The notes under the pieces: model-generated | Told to the model about the DNA's origin: nothing | The model's database searches: none | What the model saw: only the letters and a program-made list of their open reading frames with translations | Position numbers and translations under genes: made by a program | In this document: positions 1-6,647 of the stretch, one piece after another | Layout of the letters: each line of letters starts with the position of its first letter | Numbering within the stretch: position 1 is the first letter of the stretch | Origin: Rhizobiaceae bacterium | Lineage (GTDB): Bacteria > Pseudomonadota > Alphaproteobacteria > Rhizobiales > Rhizobiaceae | Assembly (NCBI GenBank): GCA_020696915.1 | Contig: JAJFMR010000090.1 | Coordinates: 1 to 9,431 of the forward strand | Direction: 5' to 3' | DNA length: 9,431 nucleotides

Positions 1-247
1 TCGAAATCGCCGCGCGCTCGGCCGCCGGTGACGCAGCGCCGGCCGCCATGATGTTCCTGAAACGCTCGCCGTCGCTCGCGTCGAGACGGAGCTTCGCACG
101 GTACGCGCAGCCATAGCCGTGGCAGATGTCGATCTGCTTCGGCATGGCATAGCCGACTTCCAGCCCGCTGGAGCGATCCGGCACGCTGCTGCAGCCGGCG
201 GCAATCGCCGGGAAGAGCAGCACGCCAAGCAGAATTCCGCATCTCAT
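1..247 (-). CDS. Small lipoprotein of unknown function, 5' part only
   Basis: The first 82 codons are open from ATG at 247-245 to the window edge, so the C-terminus is missing. The N-terminus is a lipoprotein signal: Met-Arg, a hydrophobic stretch at residues 4-17, then a lipobox-like AAGC with the acceptor Cys at residue 19, followed by SS. The mature protein would be anchored by lipid in the cell envelope. Residues 42-47 read CHGYGC, a compact two-cysteine motif that is not a CxxCH haem site. The start is supported by a purine-rich AGGATGAGG just upstream, and other nearby ATGs run into stops or lie inside the signal peptide. It is divergent from trmFO with 120 bases between the two starts. 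I recall similar short uncharacterised proteins in rhizobia but cannot assign a function. The lipoprotein call is fairly firm; the role is unknown. Confidence 0.75.
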   Translation of the reverse strand, partial: MRCGILLGVLLFPAIAAGCSSVPDRSSGLEVGYAMPKQIDICHGYGCAYRAKLRLDASDGERFRNIMAAGAASPAAERAAIS

Positions 248-332
248 GACCTCATCCTAAGCCGCGCGCCGCGCATCCCGCAATCGCGGCATTCCGTGCC
301 GGTGCCCTGGACATGCAAATCCGCCGGGCCCG

Positions 333-360
333 TTGCATTGGCGACACGGGCGGACTATTT
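333..360 (+). promoter_or_regulatory. Candidate promoter of trmFO, close enough to give a leaderless mRNA
   Basis: TTGCAT (333-338) and CTATTT (355-360) are separated by 16 bases and resemble the -35 and -10 boxes of alphaproteobacterial housekeeping promoters. The -10 box ends only 7 bases before the trmFO ATG at 368, so transcription would begin at or next to the start codon. There is no Shine-Dalgarno-like purine run in front of that ATG, which fits a leaderless message. TTGCAT also has an inverted copy, ATGCAA at 313-318, on the side facing the divergent lipoprotein gene. This is a match by eye and has not been tested. Confidence 0.4.
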
Positions 361-367
361 CGGCACC

Positions 368-1774
368 ATGACGGCGGGCGAGATCCATATCATAGGCGGC
401 GGACTTGCCGGCTCCGAGGCAGCCTGGCAGGCGGCTGCGGCGGGCGTCCCGGTCATTCTTCACGAGATGCGGCCGCAACGCGGCACCGAGGCGCACAAGA
501 CCGGCGCGCTTGCCGAACTGGTCTGCTCGAATTCCTTCCGGTCGGACGACGCCGAAGCCAATGCCGTCGGGCTGCTGCACGCCGAGATGCGGCTTGCAGG
601 GTCACTGGTCATGGCCTGCGGCGACGCCCACCAGGTGCCGGCAGGCGGTGCGCTCGCGGTAGATCGCGAGGGCTTTTCCGAGGCGGTGACGGCCAGGCTC
701 GAGGCGCATCCGCTCATCACGATCCGCCGCGAGGAAGTCGCGGGCCTGCCGCCCGCCGACTGGGGCCAGGCGATCATCGCCACGGGTCCGCTGACGGCGC
801 CGGCGCTCGCCGAAGCGATCCGGACCGCGACCGGGGCTGACTCGCTCGCCTTCTTCGACGCGATCGCACCGATCGTGCATGTCGATACGATCGACATGAA
901 TGTCTGCTGGTTCCAGTCCCGCTACGACAAGATCGGCCCGGGCGGCACCGGCAAGGACTACATCAACTGCCCGATGGACCGTGCCCGCTACGAAGCGTTC
1001 GTCGAAGCGCTCAACCAGGGCGGCAAGACCGAGTTCAAGCAATGGGAGGGGACGCCCTATTTCGACGGCTGCCTGCCGATCGAAATCATGGCGGAGCGCG
1101 GCGCCGAGACGCTGCGGCATGGCCCGATGAAGCCGATGGGCCTGACCAATGCCCACGATCCGGCGACCAAACCCTATGCGGTGGTCCAGCTTCGCCAGGA
1201 CAATGCGCTGGGCACGCTCTACAACATGGTCGGCTTCCAGACCAAGCTGAAGCATGCCGAGCAGGTGCGCATCTTCCGCTCCATTCCCGGTCTCGAGAAT
1301 GCAGAGTTCGCGCGGCTCGGCGGGCTCCACCGCAACACCTACATCAACTCCCCCGCCCTCCTCGATTCTTCGCTGCAGCTCAAGTCCCGGCCAGGACTGC
1401 GCTTCGCCGGCCAGATCACCGGCTGCGAGGGTTACGTGGAATCGGCTGCGATCGGGCTGCTGGCAGGCCGCTTCGCCGCCGCCGAGCGGCAGGCAAGGCC
1501 GGTGTCGCTGCCGCCGGCCACCACCGCATTCGGTGCCTTGCTCACGCACATTACCGGGGGCCACATCATCGCCGACGACGAACCCGGCAAACGTTCCTTC
1601 CAGCCGATGAACGTCAATTTCGGCCTGTTCCCGCCCGTCGAGATGCCGAAGGCCGACGGCAGGCGTCTGCGCGGCAAGGAAAAGACGCTGGCCAGGAAGC
1701 GGGCCATCACGTCGCGGGCGCTGGCGGACTGCCGGGACTGGCTGGGACTGCAGCGCAAGGCGCAAGCGGCTTAG
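368..1774 (+). CDS. trmFO: TrmFO, folate/FAD-dependent tRNA (uracil-54-C5)-methyltransferase
   Basis: This 468-residue cytoplasmic flavoprotein methylates U54 in the T-loop of tRNA to 5-methyluridine, using methylenetetrahydrofolate as carbon donor and reduced FAD as reductant (EC 2.1.1.74). A dinucleotide-binding glycine motif, GGGLAGSE, sits at residues 10-17. The family signature around ELVCSNSFR places Cys53 at the same number as the flavin/substrate-linked Cys53 of the Bacillus subtilis enzyme. A second cysteine in DGCLPIE (Cys235) is likely the other conserved catalytic cysteine. DYINCPM (197-203) and the C-terminal segment from FGALLTHITGG to NFGLFPP are also typical. The reading frame stays open upstream to 119, but those residues are non-homologous and overlap the divergent lipoprotein gene; ATG 368 gives the usual length and puts the FAD motif near the N-terminus. 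No Shine-Dalgarno is visible. A housekeeping gene; identification is very secure. Confidence 0.97.
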   Translation: MTAGEIHIIGGGLAGSEAAWQAAAAGVPVILHEMRPQRGTEAHKTGALAELVCSNSFRSDDAEANAVGLLHAEMRLAGSLVMACGDAHQVPAGGALAVDREGFSEAVTARLEAHPLITIRREEVAGLPPADWGQAIIATGPLTAPALAEAIRTATGADSLAFFDAIAPIVHVDTIDMNVCWFQSRYDKIGPGGTGKDYINCPMDRARYEAFVEALNQGGKTEFKQWEGTPYFDGCLPIEIMAERGAETLRHGPMKPMGLTNAHDPATKPYAVVQLRQDNALGTLYNMVGFQTKLKHAEQVRIFRSIPGLENAEFARLGGLHRNTYINSPALLDSSLQLKSRPGLRFAGQITGCEGYVESAAIGLLAGRFAAAERQARPVSLPPATTAFGALLTHITGGHIIADDEPGKRSFQPMNVNFGLFPPVEMPKADGRRLRGKEKTLARKRAITSRALADCRDWLGLQRKAQAA

Positions 1775-1781
1775 CGACCTT

Positions 1782-1820
1782 GGATTCAGACTCCCGCAGC
1801 CGACGGGACCGGTTCAATCC
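1782..1820 (+). terminator. Possible two-tier stem-loop after trmFO
   Basis: Seven bases after the trmFO stop, GGATT (1782-1786) can pair with AATCC (1816-1820). Inside it, TCCCG (1792-1796) can pair with CGGGA (1804-1808), leaving a 7-base loop and internal loops of 5 and 7 bases. There is no T-run after it, so it is at best a weak intrinsic terminator or a processing structure. Chance pairing in GC-rich DNA is a real alternative. Confidence 0.25.
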
Positions 1821-1841
1821 GATCGCTCCGGGCTCTATGCT
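1813..1841 (+). promoter_or_regulatory. Weak candidate promoter for the alpha/beta hydrolase
   Basis: TTCAAT (1813-1818) and TATGCT (1836-1841) lie 17 bases apart, 33 bases before the preferred ATG at 1874. The -10 box is reasonable, while the -35 box matches the consensus at only three of six positions. It partly overlaps the stem-loop after trmFO. If it is not real, the hydrolase would be read through from trmFO. Confidence 0.25.
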
Positions 1842-1873
1842 CGCTTGGGACCGCACCGCACGGAGTGCAAGGA

Positions 1874-2770
1874 ATGGAGATCGAGCATCGCGCCCATCGG
1901 GCCGCCAGCCTGAGGATCAATTACCTGGCGGCGGGCAAAGGCTTCCCGCTGCTCCTGCTGCACGGCTGGCCGCAAACATCTCATGCATGGCGAAAGGTAC
2001 TTCCGCTTCTCGCCGCCGATTTCCGCGTTTATGCACCTGACATGCCAGGCTTCGGCGCGTCGTCGAAGCCGGATCGGGGTTTCGACAAGAAGCAGGTGGC
2101 GGGTGACTTCGCAGATTTCATGGAGACACTCGGCCACCGGCAGTTCCTGGTAGCCGGCCACGACATGGGCGGCCAGGTCGCCTATCCGCTGGCCGCCATG
2201 AACCGGGAAAGAGTTAAGGCGCTGGCCTTCATCGAAAGCGGCCTGCCCGGCTTTGGCCAGGAACGCGCAATGGACGTCGGTAGCGGCGGCAGCTGGCATT
2301 TCGGCTTCAACATGGCCGGTGACATAGCGGAAGCCCTGGTCAAGGATCGCGAGGCGATCTTCATCGGATATCTCATCCGCCGCGACAAGGTGGGCATCAT
2401 GCACGCCGACGCCGTCACAGACGCGGATATCGAGGTCTACGCTGCTGCCATGCGGCAGCCCGGGGCGGCCCGCTGCATGTTCGGCTATTACCGCGAACTG
2501 TTTTCCGACGCCGCTGACAACGGGGAATTCGGGAGGCACAGGCTTGCCATGCCCGTGCTGGCGGTCTCGGCCGAGCAGGGTTATCCCGGCGGCGCCGAAC
2601 GCACCATGCGGCAGGTTGCCGACGGCGTGGAGGCCGCCATCGTGGCCGACTGCGGCCACTACGTCCCCGAGGAACAACCCGTTGTCCTGGCCGGCCTCTT
2701 GCGAGACTTTTTCAGGCGCGCAATGACGCGGGAGGGCAGCATGGAAGGCGATCAGGACAGCATCGCCTGA
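1874..2770 (+). CDS. Alpha/beta hydrolase, epoxide hydrolase/haloacid dehalogenase-like
   Basis: This 298-residue cytoplasmic hydrolase belongs to the alpha/beta-fold group that uses an aspartate nucleophile. HGWPQ at 30-34 is the HGxP oxyanion-hole motif. GHDMGG at 95-100 places the nucleophile at Asp97, where esterases and C-C hydrolases would have Ser. His262 in CGHYVPEE is the catalytic base. In fluoroacetate dehalogenases the acid lies 24 residues after the nucleophile; here that position is Glu121 (FIES). A cap-domain tyrosine pair appears in MFGYYREL. Substrate could be an epoxide, a halogenated acid, or something else formed by the neighbouring oxidoreductases. ATG 1874 is chosen over GTG 1865 because GGAG at 1862-1865 sits 8 bases before it. 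It ends 4 bases from the stop of the oppositely oriented dehydrogenase. Family is firm; substrate unknown. Confidence 0.9.
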   Translation: MEIEHRAHRAASLRINYLAAGKGFPLLLLHGWPQTSHAWRKVLPLLAADFRVYAPDMPGFGASSKPDRGFDKKQVAGDFADFMETLGHRQFLVAGHDMGGQVAYPLAAMNRERVKALAFIESGLPGFGQERAMDVGSGGSWHFGFNMAGDIAEALVKDREAIFIGYLIRRDKVGIMHADAVTDADIEVYAAAMRQPGAARCMFGYYRELFSDAADNGEFGRHRLAMPVLAVSAEQGYPGGAERTMRQVADGVEAAIVADCGHYVPEEQPVVLAGLLRDFFRRAMTREGSMEGDQDSIA

Positions 2771-2774
2771 AGAC

Positions 2775-3524
2775 TCAGTCCGGCTGCGGTGCGAGCTGTG
2801 CGCCGCCACAAACATGAAGGACGTCGCCGGTGATGAACGAGGCCCGGTCCGAGGCAAGGAAAGCGATGGCGCCGGCCACGTCTTCGGGCGTCGCCAGCCG
2901 TGCAAGGGGCGTCAAGCTCACGAACGCCTCCGGAAGGTTCGGGTTCTTCTCGACGCTTCGCTTGGTGAAAGGCGAAGTCAGGAAGCTCGGGGCTACGGCA
3001 TTGACACGAATCCGGTCCTTGCCGAGCTGGACGGCCAGCGCCCGGGTGAGGCCGATCAGCCCTGCCTTGCTCGAGGTGTAGCCGACGCCAGTCCCGCTAA
3101 GATAGACGCGCGAGGCGACGTTGACGATGCTGCCGCCGCCCGCAGCTCGCATCAGCGGCAGCGCCGCCTGACAGACGAGCATCGGCACGGTCAGGTTGAG
3201 CAACAGGACCGATTCCCAGTCTGCGATCGCGACCTGGCCGATCGTCGAGGCACCGGTCACGCCGGCGTTGTTGACCAGGCAATCGAGCCGACCGAACCTG
3301 CCAGCGATCCGTTCGAGCATGGGGCCCGGGACGGCGACGTCCGAGAGATCTACCGGCTCGACGATCACCTCGACGCCGAACTCATGTGCAATCTCGCTGG
3401 CGAGCGCCTGAGCTGGCCCGGCCGCGATGTCGGCAAGCGCCAGTGAAAAGCCGTCCGCGGCCAGCATGCGCGCCGTCGCCGCGCCGATCGCCCCGGCACC
3501 GCCGGTGATCAACGCCGTCTTCAT
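2775..3524 (-). CDS. Short-chain dehydrogenase/reductase (SDR), classical type
   Basis: A 249-residue cytoplasmic oxidoreductase interconverting an alcohol and a carbonyl with a nicotinamide cofactor. The Rossmann motif TGGAGAIG is at 7-14, and Asp32 at the end of the second strand (ADI) favours NAD(H) over NADP(H). NNAG is at 85-88. The catalytic set is Asn110, Ser138, Tyr149 and Lys153 (YTSSK). The Ser-Tyr distance is 11 residues, against 13 in E. coli FabG, so the substrate loop is slightly short. ATG 3524 has a good ribosome site, GGAGCGG, shortly upstream. It is the last gene of the minus-strand transporter unit, after a 97-base gap (3525-3621) from the permease in which I found no clear terminator or promoter, so it is probably co-transcribed. 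Likely oxidises or reduces the imported compound or its product. Family is certain; substrate unknown. Confidence 0.93.
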   Translation of the reverse strand: MKTALITGGAGAIGAATARMLAADGFSLALADIAAGPAQALASEIAHEFGVEVIVEPVDLSDVAVPGPMLERIAGRFGRLDCLVNNAGVTGASTIGQVAIADWESVLLLNLTVPMLVCQAALPLMRAAGGGSIVNVASRVYLSGTGVGYTSSKAGLIGLTRALAVQLGKDRIRVNAVAPSFLTSPFTKRSVEKNPNLPEAFVSLTPLARLATPEDVAGAIAFLASDRASFITGDVLHVCGGAQLAPQPD

Positions 3525-3621
3525 AGCCGCTCCATGACAATACCCGGCTGCCGAAACCTTGTCGGAGGGTGCCGCACGCCGGCCGGGTCGGCATCGTACG
3601 GGCGCGCCATCGCCGGCCTGT

Positions 3622-4692
3622 CTATTGCTGCCATGGCATCATGCGCCGCTGGAGCCATTGGAGAAGATAGGTCAGCAGCACGCCCAGCATCATGACGACG
3701 ATCAGCCCCGCATACATCTTCTCCGGGTTTAGAACCTCCCAATAGTAAAAGGTGATGAAGCCGACCCCCTGCTTGGCACGCAGGAACTCGACGGAGATGA
3801 TGACTATCATCGCCGTCCCGAGCGCAATGCGAAGGCCGGCAAAGATCACCGGCAGCGCCCCGGGGATGATGACGTGGCGCATCATCTGCCAGCCGTTGGC
3901 CCCGTAGTTTCTGCCGGCCATCAAGTAGACGCGGTCGATGCCCCGCACACCCGCCATGGTGTTGATGGTCATGAGGATGAAGACCGCGAGCGCGACGACG
4001 AGGATTTTCGGCCCCTCGCCGAACGGGTCGGCGAAGATCAGCATGAGTATCGGAAAAATGGCTATCTTGGGCAGCACGTAGATCGCCGACAGCGTCGTGT
4101 CGAGCATCAGCCTGACGGTCTGGTTGATGCCCATCACGACGCCGAGCAGGATTCCTGGCACGGCTCCGAGCACGAAGCCGATGAAGACACGGCTGACCGT
4201 GGCGAGCACGTGGCTCTCCGACAGCAGGGTCCATACCCCTGCCAGTCCGCCTTCCGAAAAATACCGGGGGATCAGCCAGGGGCGTCCGATCAGGCTTGTC
4301 TCCGAAAACCGGTCGTAGCGCACAATCATGTCCCAAAGCCCGGCAGCAATCCGGCTCGGCTGGGGAAACCAGGTCGGGTTGATGAGACCGGAATCGCCGG
4401 CAACCTGCCACATCAGCAGGACCAGAGCCGGAAAGCCGAGGGCCAGGGAACGCTCGTAGACCGGGCGGGCGCGAAGCGGAACCATGCGGCCTATCCGCTC
4501 GCAGACCAGGACGAGCACCACGAAGCTCACCATTATCGCCAGCCAGGCCAAGGGCTGCCAGATGCCGGCCAGCATGAGCAGCCCGTTGAAGGCGGCGGCG
4601 CCGGCTGCCAGAAGGAGGATGGCCAGGCTGTCGGCGGCCATGGCGCCATCTGGAGACGGGGTTTCGTGCACGGGTCCGGTGAGTTCGCTCAT
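3622..4692 (-). CDS. ABC transporter permease, NitT/TauT (SsuC/TauC) type with long N-terminus
   Basis: A 356-residue inner-membrane protein forming the channel of the importer, presumably as a homodimer. The C-terminal two thirds is a binding-protein-dependent transport domain, with the cytoplasmic EAA-type coupling loop at about 263-281 (YGANGWQ...IIPGALP), where it meets the ATPase. The family usually has about 250-280 residues. This one has two extra hydrophobic segments at about 22-43 and 47-64 before the usual first helix at 83-97, and a long segment at about 120-155 before the transport domain proper. The start codon overlaps the ATPase stop as ATGA (4689-4692), implying translational coupling. 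Family members carry taurine, alkanesulfonates, nitrate, thiamine precursors, riboflavin or phthalate. The substrate here cannot be read from the permease. Confidence 0.93.
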   Translation of the reverse strand: MSELTGPVHETPSPDGAMAADSLAILLLAAGAAAFNGLLMLAGIWQPLAWLAIMVSFVVLVLVCERIGRMVPLRARPVYERSLALGFPALVLLMWQVAGDSGLINPTWFPQPSRIAAGLWDMIVRYDRFSETSLIGRPWLIPRYFSEGGLAGVWTLLSESHVLATVSRVFIGFVLGAVPGILLGVVMGINQTVRLMLDTTLSAIYVLPKIAIFPILMLIFADPFGEGPKILVVALAVFILMTINTMAGVRGIDRVYLMAGRNYGANGWQMMRHVIIPGALPVIFAGLRIALGTAMIVIISVEFLRAKQGVGFITFYYWEVLNPEKMYAGLIVVMMLGVLLTYLLQWLQRRMMPWQQ

Positions 4693-5492
4693 TGCTGCTG
4701 CTCCATGGCCCGCTTCACCTCCCGGCTCAGCTTCTCCCAGATCAGGGCTCGGTACTCGGCGAAACGCGGCGTATTCAAGGCGTCGGCCGTGCGCGGCCGC
4801 GGCAGGTCGATCTCGAATGTCGCGAGATGCCGGCCCGGCTGAGCACTCATCAGGATCACCCGATCGCCGAGCAGCACCGCCTCATCGAGGCTGTGCGTGA
4901 TGTATACGACGGTCTTGCGCGTTTCCTCCCAGATGCGCAGCAGTTCCTCCTGCAGCACCACGCGGGTCTGTGCATCGAGCGCACCGAGCGGTTCGTCCAT
5001 CAAAAGCACCTCGGGATCGTTGGCGAGCGCGCGGATGATGCTCACCCGCTGCTTCATGCCGCCGGAGATCTGGTGCGGATAGTATTGGGCGAACTTGCCG
5101 AGCCCGACGCGATCGAGCCAGTACCTGGCCCTGCCCAGCCGCTCGGCCTTACCGACCCCCCGCATCTGCAGCCCGAAGGCGACATTGTCGATGACAGTCT
5201 TCCAGGGGAATATTGCATACTCCTGGAAGACGACGCTGTTCAGGGGCTTGCCGGGCTCGACACCCGGCGCGATCTCGATCGTGCCCGCGGAGATGGCGTC
5301 GAGACCGGCGATCATGCGCAGGAAGGTCGATTTCCCGCAGCCGGACGGGCCGACGACGCACACGAACTCGCCATCCGCAACGTCGAGGCTGAAATCCTCG
5401 AGCGCGACCATTGAGCCGTCGACCGTCGGATAGACCTTGGAAACCCTGCGGGCGGCAATCTTCGGTCGGCTGCCGTTCTGGCCTGCGGCCAT
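4689..5492 (-). CDS. ABC transporter ATPase, NitT/TauT (SsuB/TauB) type
   Basis: A 267-residue cytoplasmic ATPase that powers the importer. All core motifs are intact: Walker A GPSGCGKST at 48-56, Q-loop Gln90 in FQEYAIFPW, signature SGGMKQR at 143-149, Walker B VLLMDE at 162-167, D-loop GALD at 170-173, and switch His200 in ITHSLDEA. SGGMKQR and FPW after the Q-loop are typical of the nitrate/taurine/sulfonate subfamily. The domain fills almost the whole chain, with a short charged C-terminal tail and no added regulatory domain. The start at 5492 follows GGAG at good spacing. The gene lies 50 bases after the binding-protein gene and overlaps the permease gene by 4 bases, so the three are one transport operon. 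Identification is secure; the substrate is not. Confidence 0.95.
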   Translation of the reverse strand: MAAGQNGSRPKIAARRVSKVYPTVDGSMVALEDFSLDVADGEFVCVVGPSGCGKSTFLRMIAGLDAISAGTIEIAPGVEPGKPLNSVVFQEYAIFPWKTVIDNVAFGLQMRGVGKAERLGRARYWLDRVGLGKFAQYYPHQISGGMKQRVSIIRALANDPEVLLMDEPLGALDAQTRVVLQEELLRIWEETRKTVVYITHSLDEAVLLGDRVILMSAQPGRHLATFEIDLPRPRTADALNTPRFAEYRALIWEKLSREVKRAMEQQQ

Positions 5493-5542
5493 CCTCTTGC
5501 TCCGGAAGGGCGCGCGCGGCGCAAGCCAGCCGCCCCGGGCGG

Positions 5543-6583
5543 CTACTGCCGCCCCAGCGTCTCGATCGCTTTCGCGGCGAAAGTCCCGTCGATCGCCTTG
5601 GCGAGTTCGAGCGGCTGGTCATATTCGGTGCGGCCGTTCTCCCGGTGCACGCGCTCGATGTCGGCCAGTCCCTCCAGCGGAATCTCGATGTTGGGATCGT
5701 AGGTGACCGGAGCTCCCTTGCGGATCGCCTCTTCCGTCGAAGCCGTATGCTTCAGATAGGCGGCGATGTTTTCAGCCGACAGATAGTCATCTCCCTGCAT
5801 CATGCGTGCTGCTTCGGCCAGCGCCAGAACGAACCGCTCCGCCACCTCCGGCCGTTCCTCGATGAGCTTGCCGGATGCGACGAAAGCCACCGTCATCAGG
5901 CCGGGCGTGAAATCCTGCCCCAGCATCACGCCGGTGCCGGCATTCAGTATCTGGTCGGAAAACGGCGAGCTGAGCAGGGCCGCGTCGATCGACTTGCCAT
6001 CGATGGCTGCCGGCATGTCGGCATTGCCGATGTTGATGAGCTCGACGTCGCGAATCGTCAGTTTTGCCGGTTCCAGAGCTTTGGAGACGAAATACTCGCC
6101 GCCGCTGCCCGGCCCGCCGGCCGCGCCGATCCGCTTGCCCTTGAGATCGGCGATGGACTTGATGGCGCCGCTATCGGCAAGATCCTTGCGCACGAGGAGC
6201 TTGGTCGGTCCATTGGTCATCGGATCGAGCGCGCCCGGTGCGATGATTCGCACGTCAAGGCCGCGATTCCAGGCAGCCCACAACGACGCGACGATGGAAA
6301 TGCCGCCGACGTCGACGGTGCCCTGATCGAGGAACGCGATGGCCTCGGTGCCGGATTTGACCCGCTCAAGCTCGACGTTGAGGCCGTACTTGGAAAAGAT
6401 GCCGCGGCCCTCCGCCACGTAGGCGGTCGCGAACTTCATGATCGGAACATAGGCCATCCTGACGTCCTGCGGCGGGTCGAGCGGCGCCACTTCGGCAGCC
6501 TTGGCGGGACTTGCCGCAACGAGCGCTATCATGCCGAGCGCGGCGAATGCCTGCGTCCAGAGCCGGGCCGAACAGTTTCTCAT
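5543..6583 (-). CDS. Periplasmic substrate-binding protein, NMT1/THI5-like (NitT/TauT family)
   Basis: A 346-residue binding protein that captures the substrate in the periplasm and delivers it to the permease. A Sec signal peptide is clear: basic start (MRN, Arg7), hydrophobic core at about 11-24, and an AKA-A cleavage site near residues 27-30. There is no lipobox cysteine, so the mature protein is soluble. The NMT1-like fold shows at 51-72 (FATAYVAEGRGIF...), in KSGTEAIAFLDQGTVDVG at 76-93, and in the glycine-rich GGPGSGGEYF loop that in relatives contributes to the binding cleft. The start is supported by AAGGGAG 7 bases upstream. It is second in the operon, 64 bases after the flavoprotein gene. 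Relatives bind taurine, nitrate, pyrimidines of thiamine synthesis or aromatic acids; the ligand here is unassigned. Confidence 0.92.
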   Translation of the reverse strand: MRNCSARLWTQAFAALGMIALVAASPAKAAEVAPLDPPQDVRMAYVPIMKFATAYVAEGRGIFSKYGLNVELERVKSGTEAIAFLDQGTVDVGGISIVASLWAAWNRGLDVRIIAPGALDPMTNGPTKLLVRKDLADSGAIKSIADLKGKRIGAAGGPGSGGEYFVSKALEPAKLTIRDVELINIGNADMPAAIDGKSIDAALLSSPFSDQILNAGTGVMLGQDFTPGLMTVAFVASGKLIEERPEVAERFVLALAEAARMMQGDDYLSAENIAAYLKHTASTEEAIRKGAPVTYDPNIEIPLEGLADIERVHRENGRTEYDQPLELAKAIDGTFAAKAIETLGRQ

Positions 6584-6647
6584 GGTGTCACTCCCTTGTT
6601 CCGATCCTCAACGGGCACCTCCCGGCACGCGTCGCAACTTCGCTGAC

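Noticed and set aside
119..367. N-terminal extension of the trmFO frame by 83 codons
   Set aside because: The added residues do not look like TrmFO, overlap the divergent lipoprotein gene and its ribosome site, and would push the FAD motif far from the N-terminus.
602..1765. Long minus-strand open frame opposite trmFO
   Set aside because: Composition is that of an antisense shadow in GC-rich DNA, no domain is recognisable, and the plus strand encodes a certain gene.
1865..1873. GTG start for the hydrolase three codons upstream
   Set aside because: GGAG at 1862-1865 would overlap this start, while it is ideally spaced for ATG 1874.
1835..2905. Long minus-strand open frame opposite the hydrolase and the SDR end
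   Set aside because: It covers parts of two well-supported genes and shows no recognisable motifs; it reads as the reverse complement of the hydrolase codons.
3525..3621. Terminator or promoter in the 97-base gap before the SDR gene
   Set aside because: There are GC-rich partial repeats but no clean stem with a T-run and no convincing -35/-10 pair, so the SDR was kept in the operon.
3521..4411. Minus-strand frame overlapping the permease and ending at the SDR start with a 4-base overlap
   Set aside because: The apparent ATGA junction is coincidental: the frame is rich in Arg, Pro and His, has no membrane or domain pattern, and the permease frame is clearly real.
5411..6646. Plus-strand 411-codon open frame opposite the binding protein
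   Set aside because: Antisense shadow of a gene with a clear signal peptide and NMT1-like fold; no domain can be seen in it.
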